NCBI RefSeq assembly: GCF_014205015.1
Contig: NZ_JACHMO010000001.1
Coordinates: forward strand, 6,944,001-7,008,000
Direction: 5' to 3'
Length of the DNA stretch: 64,000 nucleotides
Origin: Saccharothrix ecbatanensis
Lineage (GTDB): Bacteria; Actinomycetota; Actinomycetes; Mycobacteriales; Pseudonocardiaceae
Of the stretch, positions 48,569-58,172 are shown one piece after another. The position numbers were made by a program, and so were the translations under genes. Position 1 is the stretch's first letter; each line of letters opens with the position of its first letter. Under the pieces are notes generated by a model, which saw only the letters and a list, made by a program, of their open reading frames with translations, made no database searches and was not told where the DNA came from.

Positions 48569-49065
48569 CCGGCCTTCTTGACCGCGTCGAAGTACGCCTT
48601 CGAGCCGGGCAGGTACAGGGTGACCACCGCGCCGGCCACGACCAGCGCGATGACCAGGCTGAACTCGGGCATGGCGAGGAACATGCTGTACAGGAACACG
48701 ACCGGCGTCATCACGGTCAACGCGACGCGGGTCCAGCTGCGCCCGGTCCGGCTCTTGACGGCGAAGAACACGATCAGGCCGCCCACGATCAGCGCGCCGA
48801 TCAGCACGATCATCAGGAGACCGGTCGCACCCGCCTGGAGCTGCTCCTCGGTGAAGTCCCGGTCGGTGCTGGCCTGACGGGCGCTTTCGACCAACGCGTC
48901 GCGCTGGGTCAGCAGGAACAGGGCAGACGCGAGAAGCAGCCCGGCGGCCGTCATCCACAGCCAGAAGGACAGCGTCAACTCCCTGGGCCGCGTCAAGGCG
49001 GGCTCCGGGGACGGATCGGCCCAACTCCCTGGCGGCGGGTTCTCGGGGTCCTGAGGGGTCGTCAC
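48565..49065 (-). CDS. Four-helix membrane protein (paralogue group)
   Basis: This 166-residue member has a proline-rich start (TTPQDPENPPPGSWADPSPEP), the helix LTLSFWLWMTAAGLLLASALFLL, then SWTRVALTVMTPVVFLYSMFL and the end YLPGSKAYFDAVKKAG. GTG start. It is separated from the next paralogue by a 15-bp perfect hairpin. Confidence 0.7.
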   Translation of the reverse strand: MTTPQDPENPPPGSWADPSPEPALTRPRELTLSFWLWMTAAGLLLASALFLLTQRDALVESARQASTDRDFTEEQLQAGATGLLMIVLIGALIVGGLIVFFAVKSRTGRSWTRVALTVMTPVVFLYSMFLAMPEFSLVIALVVAGAVVTLYLPGSKAYFDAVKKAG

Positions 49066-49089
49066 GACTGGGAACGCTAGGGCGGGTCC

Positions 49090-49128
49090 GGTGTGCTGTC
49101 CACCACGACAGGCGGTGGACAGCACACC
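49090..49128. terminator. Strong hairpin between paralogous membrane genes
   Basis: Two 15-base arms (GGTGTGCTGTCCACC and its exact complement) surround a nine-base loop. The hairpin is 12 bases after the stop of the gene ending at 49141 on the minus strand and 24 bases before the next start. No T-run follows, so it may terminate partly or stabilise the mRNA end. Confidence 0.6.
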
Positions 49129-49140
49129 TGTTACCTCAGG

Positions 49141-49758
49141 TCAGCTCGCCTTGAAGTAGTAGTTCGAGTCCGACTTGAACATGAAGACGATGGCGCCGAT
49201 GACCACGGCCAGCGACACCACCACGAACAGCAGCGAGATCACGCCGAAGGCGCCGAGCGAGAGCAGGATGCCGACGAGCGCGAGGCTGAGCAGGTTGCCG
49301 ATGATGGACAGGCCACCCAGCACGGTCAGCAGGATCCGGGCCCAGTTGGCGCCCTTGCGCATCTGCATCACGACCACGATCCACAGCACCGCGAAGATCA
49401 GGCTCACGATCGTCCCGCCGGAGCCCGACGCCACGCCCGTCTGGCTCTCGATGTCCGAGGAGATGACGAAGGTGATCACGTTGCTCAGGATGCCGATGCC
49501 CGCCGCGACCAGCCACAGCATGAAGGCGGTGTCGACAGACTTCGGGCGCGCGGGCGCGTTGAGCTCGCTCTGGCTCAACGGCGGCGCGGCCGGCGGGTAA
49601 CCGCCCTGCTGGGGATAGCCACCCTGTTGGGGGTATCCGCCCTGCTGGGGGTAGCCGCCCTGCTGCGGGTGGCCGGGCTGCTGCGGGTAACCGGGCTGCT
49701 GGGGCTGCCCGCCCTGGTTGTAGCCGCCCTGGTTGTAAGGGTCGTTCGGATTGGTCAT
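49141..49758 (-). CDS. Four-helix membrane protein with GGYPQQ repeats (paralogue group)
   Basis: This 205-residue protein opens with about 55 residues of Tyr/Gln/Gly/Pro repeats (five GGYPQQ-like units), encoded by an 18-bp DNA repeat near 49598-49690. The tetraspan begins FMLWLVAAGIGILSNVITF and includes ANWARILLTVLGGLSIIGNLLSLALVG. It ends FKSDSNYYFKAS. Similar N-termini are disordered and may form condensates or bind other proteins. Function is unknown. Confidence 0.75.
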   Translation of the reverse strand: MTNPNDPYNQGGYNQGGQPQQPGYPQQPGHPQQGGYPQQGGYPQQGGYPQQGGYPPAAPPLSQSELNAPARPKSVDTAFMLWLVAAGIGILSNVITFVISSDIESQTGVASGSGGTIVSLIFAVLWIVVVMQMRKGANWARILLTVLGGLSIIGNLLSLALVGILLSLGAFGVISLLFVVVSLAVVIGAIVFMFKSDSNYYFKAS

Positions 49759-49801
49759 GCGACGGACGGTAGGCGGGGTGCGGCGCTCCGTCGACCGGAA
49801 A

Positions 49802-50368
49802 TCACAATCCGTTAGCTACCTGTGGTGGCTTTACGCTGACCGAGTGCACTGATCTGAAGTACCCGGCAACTGATGGCCGGTACATCAGCACGATGACCGC
49901 CGCGTCGATGACCATCGTGATTCCGCTCAGCACCAGGACGATCGGGCTCACGGTGAACTCGGCCAACGCCATCCCACCCGAGGCGACGGCGAGCAGCTGC
50001 AACAGGCCGAAGGCGACCCCGATGCCCGACAGCACGGTCAGCACGATCCGCGCCCAGTTCCGCCCGGCCGCCATCTTGTTCGCGAACAGGGCGTAGACCA
50101 GCACGAACGCGATCGCCAGCAGCACCCCGAACCCGATCGCGCCGGTCACCGCCGCGTCCAGCTCGTCCTGGCCGGCCTTCATCCCGCGCTTCACCAGGTC
50201 GTCGCGCAGCATCCTGATCAGCATCTCCCGGTCGGAGAGCTGGTACAGGAAGCGGCCCATGCCGATCACGGCGCTGAGGATGAACAGCCACCGGGCCAGG
50301 TCGATCAGCTTCGGCGGCGTCGGCTTCGGCGGCTTGGCGCGCTTCCCCGACGTGTTCGGCGTGGTCAT
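49802..50368 (-). CDS. Four-helix membrane protein (paralogue group)
   Basis: This 188-residue member has a basic N-terminus ([19 protein letters not shown]), four helices, and the group signature [27 protein letters not shown]. It ends [24 protein letters not shown] at 50368 overlaps the hemB stop (ATGA), so the gene is translationally coupled to hemB; an upstream ATG five codons earlier lies inside hemB. Confidence 0.75.
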   Translation of the reverse strand: MTTPNTSGKRAKPPKPTPPKLIDLARWLFILSAVIGMGRFLYQLSDREMLIRMLRDDLVKRGMKAGQDELDAAVTGAIGFGVLLAIAFVLVYALFANKMAAGRNWARIVLTVLSGIGVAFGLLQLLAVASGGMALAEFTVSPIVLVLSGITMVIDAAVIVLMYRPSVAGYFRSVHSVSVKPPQVANGL

Positions 50369-51342
50369 TCCCGGTCCAGCCAAGCGGCGGCTTCCACGGC
50401 CCAGTAGGTGAGCACGACGTCGGCGCCCGCACGGCGGATCGACGTCAGCATCTCCAGCACGGTCCGCTCGCGCTCGATCCAGCCGTTGCGGGACGCGGCC
50501 TCGACCATCGCGTACTCACCGGAGATCTGGTACGCCGCGACCGGCACGTCCGAGATCTCGGAGACGGCCTTGAGCACGTCCAGGTACGGCAGCGCGGGCT
50601 TGACCATGACCATGTCGGCGCCCTCGGCGAGGTCCAGCGCGACCTCGCGGAGCGCTTCACGGGCGTTCGCCGGGTCCTGCTGGTAGGTCTTGCGGTCACC
50701 CTTGAGCTGCGAGTCGACCGCCTCGCGGAACGGGCCGTAGAGCGCGGACGCGTACTTGGCGCTGTAGGCCAGGATGCCGGTGTCGGTGAGCCCGGCCTCG
50801 TCCAGCGCGGTGCGGATGAACCCGATCTGGCCGTCCATCATCCCGCTGGGGCCGACCACGTGGGCGCCCGCCCGCGCCTGGGCCACGGCCATCTCGCCGT
50901 AGACCTCCAGCGTGGCGTCGTTGTCGACCGCGCCGTCCGGCGTGAGCACGCCGCAGTGGCCGTGGTCGGTGAACTCGTCCAGGCAGCAGTCGGACATGAG
51001 GACGGTGGAGTCGCCGAGTTCGTGGCGGAGGTCGCGCAGGGCGGCGTTGAGGATGCCGTCCGGGTCGGTCGCGCCGGAGCCGACCGCGTCCCGTTCGGCG
51101 GGCACGCCGAACAGCATCAGCCCGCCGACACCGGCCTGCACCGCCTCGACCGCGGCTTTGCGCAGCGACTCGCGGGTGTGCTGGACCACGCCGGGCATGC
51201 TCTTGATCTCGACCGGCGCGTCGGCGCCTTCCCTGACGAACATGGGCAGCACGAGCTGCCGGGGGCGCACGGTCGTCTCGCTGACCAGGCGGCGCATGGC
51301 CTGCGTGGTGCGCAGCCGGCGGGGACGGTGGGCTGGGAACAC
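50365..51342 (-). CDS. hemB: Delta-aminolevulinic acid dehydratase (porphobilinogen synthase)
   Basis: This 325-residue enzyme condenses two 5-aminolevulinates. The active-site lysines fall in [17 protein letters not shown] and [14 protein letters not shown]. The metal-site segment reads [14 protein letters not shown], with cysteines at two of the three zinc positions and aspartate at the other. This suggests mixed zinc/magnesium features, as in other actinobacterial HemB. GTG start has AGGGAG seven bases upstream. Confidence 0.95.
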   Translation of the reverse strand: MFPAHRPRRLRTTQAMRRLVSETTVRPRQLVLPMFVREGADAPVEIKSMPGVVQHTRESLRKAAVEAVQAGVGGLMLFGVPAERDAVGSGATDPDGILNAALRDLRHELGDSTVLMSDCCLDEFTDHGHCGVLTPDGAVDNDATLEVYGEMAVAQARAGAHVVGPSGMMDGQIGFIRTALDEAGLTDTGILAYSAKYASALYGPFREAVDSQLKGDRKTYQQDPANAREALREVALDLAEGADMVMVKPALPYLDVLKAVSEISDVPVAAYQISGEYAMVEAASRNGWIERERTVLEMLTSIRRAGADVVLTYWAVEAAAWLDRE

Positions 51343-51406
51343 GGTGGTACTCCCTGGAACGAGGTCGGGGCCACCACGAAGGCGACCCCGACTCACTTCG
51401 AGCTTC

Positions 51407-52939
51407 TTACGAACGGCGCAAGCGCTTGGTCTTGCGCGGTGGCGGCAGAGCGCCTTCGGCACGCAGCCTCGCGGCGTGCTGCGCCAGGGCGTCCACCAGG
51501 GCCGGGACGTTGGCGTCCTCCGGCTGCACGTCGACCCGGAGGCCGAACTCGCGTGCCGTCTCCGCCGTCTGCGGGCCGATGCACGCCACCAGTGTGCGCG
51601 CGTGCGGCTTGCCCGCGATGCCGACCAGGTTCCGGACCGTGGACGACGAGGTGAAGCACACCGCGTCGAACCCGCCGGACTTGATCATCTCGCGGGTGTC
51701 CGCGGGCGGCGGGGCGGCGCGGACGGTCCGGTAGGCCGTCACGTCGTCGATCTCCCAGCCGCGTTCGCGCAGGCCGGCCGCCAGGGTCTCGGTGGCGATG
51801 TCCGCTCGCGGGAGCAGGACACGATCCACCGGGTCCAGTATGTCGTCGTACGGCGGGAAGTCGGCCAGCAAGCCCTCGGAGGACTGCTCGCCGCTGGGCA
51901 CCAGCTCGGGGATGATCCCGAACGAGCGCACCTTCGCCGCCGTCGACTCGCCGACGCAGGCGATCTTCACGCCGGAGAACGCGCGGGCGTCCAGGCCGAA
52001 CTCGCGGAACTTCTCCCACACGGCGCGGACGGCGTTGGTGGAGGTGAAGACGACCCACTGGTAGCGGCCGTCGACCAGGCCCTTCACCGAACGCTCCATC
52101 TGCGCCGGGCTGCGCGGGGGCTCGACCGAGATGGTCGGGACCTCCACCGGGATGGCGCCGTGCGAGTGCAGCCGGTCGCTCATCGCGCCCGCCTGCTCCT
52201 TGGTGCGCGGCACCAGGACCCGCCAGCCGTAGAGGGCTCGCGACTCCCACCAGGAGAGCCTCGCGCGGCCGGCGACGGCGGCTCCGACCGTGACGACCAA
52301 CGGGCCGCCCAGGTCACCGGCGTCGGCGGCCAGCGAGGCCAGCGTGGTGTCGATCGTGCGCTGGCCGAAGCCAGTGCCGTCGCAGGTCACCGCGACCAGG
52401 GTCTGCGGCGCCAGGCCGTGCTCCACCAGGGAGGACGCGGCCTCGGCCAGGTGACCGCCGGTGGCGTGCAGCACGAGCGTGCCGGGCGCGGACGCCAGGC
52501 CTGCCCACTCCACCACGCCGCGGACGTCGGCTTCGGTGTGCACCGCGCCCAACGCCACGCCGGCGTAGGCGGGCACCGCGGTGCCGGCGGGCACGCCGGG
52601 CACCACGTCGAACGCGATCGTGGTGCGGGAGACGGCCTGCGCCTCCTTCACCACCGAGTCCAGTGTCAGCGGGTCACCGGCCACGAGGCGGACCACGGCG
52701 TGGCCGTTCTTCGCTTCGGCGACCAGGTCCTTCGCCACGTCGGCGGGGTCGCCCACGGCGGGTCGGACCTCGACGCCGTCGGGTACCAGCGCCACCACCT
52801 CGGCCGGAACGTCCGGGTCCGTGACCACGAGCTCCGCCTTGTGGAGCAGGTCGCGGGCCCGGACCGTGAGCAGCCCGGTGTCGCCCGGACCTGAGCCGAC
52901 GAACGCGACTCGGCCGGGGGTCTTGCGTGCGCGGGTCAT
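51407..52939 (-). CDS. hemD: Fused uroporphyrinogen methyltransferase-like / uroporphyrinogen-III synthase (HemD)
   Basis: This 510-residue fusion has an N-terminal SUMT-like domain ([24 protein letters not shown] at residues 8-32; [15 protein letters not shown] near 115) and a C-terminal HemD domain from about residue 240 ([16 protein letters not shown]..., [35 protein letters not shown]). The SUMT part lacks the usual RLKGGDP motif (reads [12 protein letters not shown]), so its methyltransferase activity is doubtful. ATG at 52939 has GGGGAG upstream; ATG at 52954 overlaps the hemC stop (TGATG) and is an alternative. Confidence 0.9.
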   Translation of the reverse strand: MTRARKTPGRVAFVGSGPGDTGLLTVRARDLLHKAELVVTDPDVPAEVVALVPDGVEVRPAVGDPADVAKDLVAEAKNGHAVVRLVAGDPLTLDSVVKEAQAVSRTTIAFDVVPGVPAGTAVPAYAGVALGAVHTEADVRGVVEWAGLASAPGTLVLHATGGHLAEAASSLVEHGLAPQTLVAVTCDGTGFGQRTIDTTLASLAADAGDLGGPLVVTVGAAVAGRARLSWWESRALYGWRVLVPRTKEQAGAMSDRLHSHGAIPVEVPTISVEPPRSPAQMERSVKGLVDGRYQWVVFTSTNAVRAVWEKFREFGLDARAFSGVKIACVGESTAAKVRSFGIIPELVPSGEQSSEGLLADFPPYDDILDPVDRVLLPRADIATETLAAGLRERGWEIDDVTAYRTVRAAPPPADTREMIKSGGFDAVCFTSSSTVRNLVGIAGKPHARTLVACIGPQTAETAREFGLRVDVQPEDANVPALVDALAQHAARLRAEGALPPPRKTKRLRRS

Positions 52940-52953
52940 CAGGGCACTCCCCA

Positions 52954-53907
52954 TCAACTACGCCCCGCCGGCGACGCGGTGGCGTGGCCGGAGAGGTCGA
53001 GCAACTCGGCGGCCAGCGCGCGGCCGAGTTCCTCTGCTGCGGTCAAGTCACCGGTGGCGGACGCACGGAGGAGGTCTCCATCCTCCGTCGCCATGACCCC
53101 GCGCAGCGACAGTCGGAGAACGACTCGCGTCGACCCGTCCGCGTCTTCAGCGAGGTCTTCCACCACATCGGCCAGTGCGCCGACCGGCGCGCTGCAACCA
53201 GCTTCGAGCGCGGCCAACAAAGCGCGCTCGGCGGCGACAGCGGCCCTACTGGCCGAATCGTCCAGAGTGGACTGGAGGAGGTGCTCGGTGTCGACGTCGT
53301 CGACCCGGCACTCCACCGCGAGGGCGCCCTGTGCGGGCGCGGGGAGCATCTGGATGGGCTCCAGGGTTTCGGTGATCTCGGCGGTGCGGCCCAGGCGGGC
53401 CAGACCGGCACGGGCGAGGACGACGGCGTCCAGCTCACCGTCGGCCACCTTGCGGATCCGGGTGTCGACGTTGCCCCGGATGGGGACCACCTCGATGCCC
53501 AGGCCAAGTGCGTCGAGCTGCGCGGCGCGGCGCGGCGAGCCGGTGCCGACCTTGGAACCGGTCGGCAGCTCGCCCAGGGTCAGGCCGTCCCGGGCGACCA
53601 GCGCGTCGCGCGGGTCCTCACGGGGCGGCACGGCGGCCAGCGACAGGCGCGGGTCGGGGGCTGTGGGCAGGTCCTTGTACGAGTGCACGGCGACGTCGAT
53701 CTCACCGTTGGCCAGCGCGTCGCGCAGCGCCGAGGTGAACACCCCGATGCCGATCTCGGCGATGGGTGCGGACGAGCGGTCGCCGGGGGTGGAGATCGTG
53801 ACGATCTCCACGTCCGCGCCTGCCTCGCGCAGCGCGTCGGCCACGTGGCCGGTCTGCGCGAGCGCCAGGGCGCTGCCGCGGGTGCCGATCCTCAGGGTGC
53901 GGTTCAC
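52954..53907 (-). CDS. hemC: Hydroxymethylbilane synthase (porphobilinogen deaminase)
   Basis: This 317-residue enzyme builds the linear tetrapyrrole. Landmarks include [45 protein letters not shown] [30 protein letters not shown], and the dipyrromethane cofactor cysteine in [16 protein letters not shown] start overlaps the hemA stop (GTGA). Confidence 0.96.
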   Translation of the reverse strand: MNRTLRIGTRGSALALAQTGHVADALREAGADVEIVTISTPGDRSSAPIAEIGIGVFTSALRDALANGEIDVAVHSYKDLPTAPDPRLSLAAVPPREDPRDALVARDGLTLGELPTGSKVGTGSPRRAAQLDALGLGIEVVPIRGNVDTRIRKVADGELDAVVLARAGLARLGRTAEITETLEPIQMLPAPAQGALAVECRVDDVDTEHLLQSTLDDSASRAAVAAERALLAALEAGCSAPVGALADVVEDLAEDADGSTRVVLRLSLRGVMATEDGDLLRASATGDLTAAEELGRALAAELLDLSGHATASPAGRS

Positions 53908-55226
53908 CGCTTCTCACCTTTGGGTTGCGTCGAATGGGGTGTGCTGACGGCGGACGGCGCCTGTGGGTCGAGCCCGAACAGCTCGCGCAGCGCCTCGGCG
54001 TAGCCGGCGCCACCGGGCGCCGCGGCCAGCTCCTTCACCCGCACCGTGGGGGCGTGCAGGAGCTTGTCCACCACCCGGCGCACGGTCTTGGTCAGCTCGT
54101 CGCGCACCGCGCCGTCCAGCTCGGGCAGCCGCGAGTCGAGCCTCAGCAGCTCGGCGTCCACGACCTCGGCGGCCCGCTTGCGCAGTGCCGTGACGGTCGG
54201 CGTGACCTCGGCCGAGCGCTGCCCGGCCAGGTAGGCGCGGACCTCCTCGGCCACGATCTCCGCCGCGCGCAGCGTGTCCTGCCCGGTCGGGGCGGCGGAC
54301 AACCTGCGCTGGAGGGTCTCCAGGTCGACCACGCGGACGCCGTCGAGCAGCGTCGCGGCCTGGTCGACGTCCTTCGGCAGGCCGAGGTCGCAGACGACCA
54401 GCGGCCGGTGCGGCTCGCGTTCGCCGATCAGCTCGGCGCCGATGACCGTGCCGACCGAGCCCGTGCAGGCGAACAGCACGTCCGCCTTGGCGATCTCGTC
54501 GGCCAGGTCTTCGAGACCCGTTGACGTGGCGTCGACGCCGTCCGCGCGCAGGGCCGTGGCCAGGCGTTCGCCGTTGGCGGCGGTGCGGTTGGCGATGACG
54601 ACCTCGCCGATGCCGGCCCGGCGCAGGTGCGCGGCGGCCAGGCCGCCCATCGAGCCCGCGCCGACGATCAGTGCCTTGCGCCCGTCGAGACCGCCGAGGG
54701 CGTCGGCCGCGTCGGCCAGCGCCTCGGAGACGACGGACGCGCCGGCGTGGTCGATGTCGGTGTCGGTGTGCACGCGCTTGCCGACCCGCAGCGCGCGCTG
54801 GACCAGCTCGTGCAGCGTGCGGCCGACCACGCCCGCCTCGTCGGCGGCGTTGTACGAGTTGCGCAGCTGGCCGAGGATCTGGGCCTCGCCCACCACCATC
54901 GAGTCCAGGCCGCCGGCCACCGAGAACAGGTGCTCGACCGCGGCGGCCGAGTAGTGCACGTACAGGTGTTCGAACAGCTCGGCCGGTTCGGCGCCCGCCT
55001 GGCGGGCCAGCACCTCGACGACCTCGTTCATGCCGCCGTGGAACGTCTCGACGACCGCGTACACCTCGACCCGGTTGCAGGTCGACAGGAGCATCGCCTC
55101 GGACACGCTCGGCGCCGCCAGCAGCTGGTCGAGGACCTTGCGGCGGTCGGCGTCGGCAACCGCGACGCGCTCCAGCACGGGAACCGGGGTGGTCCGGTGG
55201 GACAGCCCGACGACAAGAATGCTCAT
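53904..55226 (-). CDS. hemA: Glutamyl-tRNA reductase
   Basis: This first enzyme of the C5 haem pathway is 440 residues long. The catalytic cysteine is in [14 protein letters not shown] (residue 50), followed by [21 protein letters not shown] and the NADPH-binding [18 protein letters not shown]. It is 34 bases after rex on the same strand, an arrangement (rex-hemACD) known from Streptomyces to be Rex-controlled. A few residues at the C-terminus are variable. Confidence 0.96.
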   Translation of the reverse strand: MSILVVGLSHRTTPVPVLERVAVADADRRKVLDQLLAAPSVSEAMLLSTCNRVEVYAVVETFHGGMNEVVEVLARQAGAEPAELFEHLYVHYSAAAVEHLFSVAGGLDSMVVGEAQILGQLRNSYNAADEAGVVGRTLHELVQRALRVGKRVHTDTDIDHAGASVVSEALADAADALGGLDGRKALIVGAGSMGGLAAAHLRRAGIGEVVIANRTAANGERLATALRADGVDATSTGLEDLADEIAKADVLFACTGSVGTVIGAELIGEREPHRPLVVCDLGLPKDVDQAATLLDGVRVVDLETLQRRLSAAPTGQDTLRAAEIVAEEVRAYLAGQRSAEVTPTVTALRKRAAEVVDAELLRLDSRLPELDGAVRDELTKTVRRVVDKLLHAPTVRVKELAAAPGGAGYAEALRELFGLDPQAPSAVSTPHSTQPKGEKR

Positions 55227-55260
55227 GCCGTCACCACCGATCGGCTCACTACCCGCACGA

Positions 55261-56064
55261 TCACGGGCGAATCACCACCCCGTCCACACCGATGCCGTTG
55301 ACCACGTCGCCGGCGGCCTCGTCAGCCCGTCGCGCCACGTGGAACGACAGGATCTGCATTTCGACCGCCAGGTCGACCTTGCGCACTTCGACGTAGTCCG
55401 GCACTTGGAGCACGACGGGTGCGAAGTTCAGGATGCACTGGACTCCGGCGGATACCAAACGGTCGCAGACCGCCTGAGCTGCCTGCGGCGGTGTCGCGAT
55501 GACGCCGATCGACACTTCGCGTTCCGCGCAGACCGTCGTGATCTCGTCGATGTGGTTGACCGGTATGCCGCCTACCGGCACTCCCGTCAGATCCGGGTCG
55601 ACGTCGAACAGCGCGGCGACCGGGAACCCTCGGCTCGGAAAACCGCCGTAATTCGCCAGCGCGTGACCAAGATTACCGATCCCGACCACCGCGACCGAGT
55701 GCTTGCGGGTGAGGCCGAGGATCCGCTCGATGTGACCGACCAGCACCTCGACGTCGTAGCCGACGCCGCGCGTGCCGTACGAGCCGATGTAGGAGAGGTC
55801 CTTGCGGAGCTTCGCCGAGTTGACCCCGGCCGCACCCGCCAGTTCCTCGCTGGAGATGGTCGTCACGCCCTGCTCGACCATGCCGGAGAGGACGCGGAGG
55901 TAGACCGCGAGCCGTGCCACCGCCGCCTCGGGAATCGCGCGTGCCCGCTCCCGGACGTCGACGGGCGCTTCCGGGCCGTTCTCCCGCGGGCGAGCCTCTC
56001 CTGGGCGGGTCACGACACCGTCACCCTCGCCCCGCTGAGCCGCCACGCTGGTACTCCTCGACAT
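55261..56064 (-). CDS. rex: Redox-sensing transcriptional repressor Rex
   Basis: This is a 267-residue repressor that binds DNA when NAD+ predominates and is released by NADH. The N-terminal winged helix ([62 protein letters not shown]) contains the RKDLS recognition helix. The Rossmann domain has [20 protein letters not shown] basic, variable segment of about 40 residues precedes the conserved part. ATG at 56064 was chosen; a GTG three codons upstream is possible. A one-mismatch operator 58 bases upstream suggests autoregulation of rex-hemACDB. Confidence 0.95.
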   Translation of the reverse strand: MSRSTSVAAQRGEGDGVVTRPGEARPRENGPEAPVDVRERARAIPEAAVARLAVYLRVLSGMVEQGVTTISSEELAGAAGVNSAKLRKDLSYIGSYGTRGVGYDVEVLVGHIERILGLTRKHSVAVVGIGNLGHALANYGGFPSRGFPVAALFDVDPDLTGVPVGGIPVNHIDEITTVCAEREVSIGVIATPPQAAQAVCDRLVSAGVQCILNFAPVVLQVPDYVEVRKVDLAVEMQILSFHVARRADEAAGDVVNGIGVDGVVIRP

Positions 56065-56122
56065 CCGTCGCACTGACCCGCCGGGCACCTTCACCAGCGG
56101 TGTGATGGACCCACCGTACCGC

Positions 56123-56140
56123 TTGTGAACGCTTGCACAA
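56123..56140. promoter_or_regulatory. Rex operator upstream of rex
   Basis: TTGTGAACGCTTGCACAA matches the Rex operator with one mismatch in the right arm. It stands before the rex-hem operon, as in Streptomyces. Confidence 0.8.
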
Positions 56141-56293
56141 AGTTGATGGGCCGGACCCCTGCCTGCGGCGTCGGCTCCGGGAACGGCTTTGCGGCGCCCC
56201 ATGGACATCCCCCCGGTGAAATGGGGACCGGGCCTCCCGGGTGGATACGGGGCCACGTCTCACGTTGGGGTGAATCCGGCGGGTCCGGGCGTG

Positions 56294-57793
56294 TCATTCG
56301 ACGGTGAAGAAGACCGAGTGCCAGCCGGTCGCGCCGTCCGGCAGCGGGTCGAGGCGTGCCTGGGGCTGGGTGGAACCGGACTTGTCGGTGGCACGCGACT
56401 CGATCGTGTGACCGCCCGGCGGTAGATCGAGTTCGACCCGCCACATCCGCCAGGTCGAGTCGCTGACGTCGGCGGACAGCGTCGTGGCCCGCCACGGGCC
56501 GTTGTCGACCCGCACCTCCACCTCGGCCACGCCGGTGGGCTGGGCCCACGCCACACCCGTCGCCACGACCCGGCCGGACACCTTCGACTGGCGTCGGGGG
56601 CGGTCGATCCGGGACATCACCTTGACCGGCGCCTCCCGCGCCCACTGGCGTTCCAGCCAGTACGCCCGCCGGTCGGCGAACGTGGTCAGCTCCAGGTCGA
56701 CGACCCACTTGGTGGCCGAGACGTAGCCGTACAGGCCGGGCACGACCAGCCGGGCCGGGAAGCCGTGCTCCACCGGCAGCGGCTCGCCGTTCATGCCCAG
56801 CGCGATCAGCGCGCCCCGGTCCCGCTCCAGCACCACGGCGGTCGGCGTGCCCGCCGTCCAGCCGTCCGCGCTGGTGGAGAACAGCTGGTCCGCGTCCGGG
56901 TGCACGCCGGCCTCCATCAGCACGTCGCGCAGCGGCACACCGACGAAGTTCGCGGTGGAGATGTACCGGCCGCCGACCTCGTTGGACACGCAGACCAGCG
57001 TGACCGTGCGTTCCACCAGGTCACGCCGCCGCAGGTCGTCGTAGCGGAGGGTCAACTCGCGGTCGACCATGCCGTGCACGCGCAGCACCCAGTCCTCGGC
57101 GCGCACCCTGGGCACGCTCAGCGCCGTGTCGATCCGGTAGAAGTCCTTGTTCGGGGTGATGAACGCGGGCGTGCCCTCGGCGGCGAAGTCCGCGTCCGCC
57201 GGGATGGCCGGTGCAGATGCGAAGGGCTTGAGGTCGCCGACGGCCCTCCGGGACGCCTCCACGTCCACCCGGCCGCCGATCAGCTGCCCGGTGAGACCTG
57301 CCAGGCCGGCGCCCACGGCTGTCGCGCCGGACGCGATGAGGAACGTGCGCCTGCCGTCGACGGTCGGGGTCTCCGACGCCTTGGCGTGCAGCCACCGGAA
57401 GACCACGACGCCGGCGACCAGGCTCGCGATCGGGGCGAGGACGCCAAGTTGTCCCAGGTCGGGCCGGTAGAGCACGGCTCCGACGCCGAGCAGTCCGATC
57501 ACGACCGCAAGGACCGTGCCGGGCCGGGGCGAACGGCGGGACAGGAGCCCGGCGGCCGTGGCCAGGGCAACGAGGACCACCGCCATGCCGAGGAGCAGCA
57601 CGAGCTTGTCGGCGGTGCCGAACGCACGAATCGCAAAGTCCTTCACGGCGCTGGGCGTGAAGTCGATCGCGGTGTTGCCGACGGCGAGGAACGGTGAGGC
57701 CGACGGCCCGACCAGCCCGGCGACGAGGTGCCCGGCGGCGAGCGCGGCGGCCACGCCGAGGAGTCCGATGAGGGCGGCGGTCCAGCGGTTCAT
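56294..57793 (-). CDS. Membrane-anchored sulfite-oxidase-fold molybdoenzyme
   Basis: This 499-residue protein has four N-terminal helices (about residues 5-135), a fifth hydrophobic segment after TVDGRRTFLIASGATAVGAG, and then an extracytoplasmic molybdopterin domain. The Mo-ligand cysteine is in VTLVCVSNEVGGRYISTANFVGVPLRDVL. A C-terminal Ig-like dimerisation domain (AEVEVRVDNGPWRATTL...WRMWRVELDLPPGGH) completes the family layout. It may reduce or oxidise sulfur or other small compounds; the electron partner is unknown. The sequence TFLIASGATAVGAG follows RR and may act as a Tat-like segment. Confidence 0.88.
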   Translation of the reverse strand: MNRWTAALIGLLGVAAALAAGHLVAGLVGPSASPFLAVGNTAIDFTPSAVKDFAIRAFGTADKLVLLLGMAVVLVALATAAGLLSRRSPRPGTVLAVVIGLLGVGAVLYRPDLGQLGVLAPIASLVAGVVVFRWLHAKASETPTVDGRRTFLIASGATAVGAGLAGLTGQLIGGRVDVEASRRAVGDLKPFASAPAIPADADFAAEGTPAFITPNKDFYRIDTALSVPRVRAEDWVLRVHGMVDRELTLRYDDLRRRDLVERTVTLVCVSNEVGGRYISTANFVGVPLRDVLMEAGVHPDADQLFSTSADGWTAGTPTAVVLERDRGALIALGMNGEPLPVEHGFPARLVVPGLYGYVSATKWVVDLELTTFADRRAYWLERQWAREAPVKVMSRIDRPRRQSKVSGRVVATGVAWAQPTGVAEVEVRVDNGPWRATTLSADVSDSTWRMWRVELDLPPGGHTIESRATDKSGSTQPQARLDPLPDGATGWHSVFFTVE

Positions 57794-57930
57794 GGCTCAA
57801 TTCGACACCTGAAGAGGGCCGGTGCGCCGATTCCGTAAGCGCCCGGTAATCGCACCCGGTCGATCAGCCCCCGCCAAATCCGCACCCCGCCCGGTGCCCA
57901 GTGCTCGGCTGACCAGTGCGCGGCTGGTGT

Positions 57931-58167
57931 TCAGCGCAGGGCGGCGCGCAGCCGGTCCTCCTCGACCGACCAGTACCCGTGCTCCTCGCCGTCGACCAGG
58001 ATCACCGGCACCCGGTCGCCGTACTCGGCGCGCAGCTCGCGGTCCGCGTCGACGTCCTGGACCTCCCACGGCACGCCCAGCTCGCCGCAGATCCGTTCCA
58101 GGTCCGCTTTGGCCTGCTCACAGGCATGGCAGTCGACCCGGCTCATCAAGGTGACGTGGTGGCTCAC
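57931..58167 (-). CDS. Glutaredoxin-like protein
   Basis: This 78-residue thioredoxin-fold protein has an active site C13-H-A-C16 (SRVDCHACEQAK), a cis-proline in DRVPVILVDGEE, and the C-terminal helix of DUF836/glutaredoxins. Mycobacteria have a similar small gene next to hemA. It may take part in thiol redox control. GTG start; it follows the AMP ligase gene by five bases. Confidence 0.85.
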   Translation of the reverse strand: MSHHVTLMSRVDCHACEQAKADLERICGELGVPWEVQDVDADRELRAEYGDRVPVILVDGEEHGYWSVEEDRLRAALR

Positions 58168-58172
58168 GCCGT

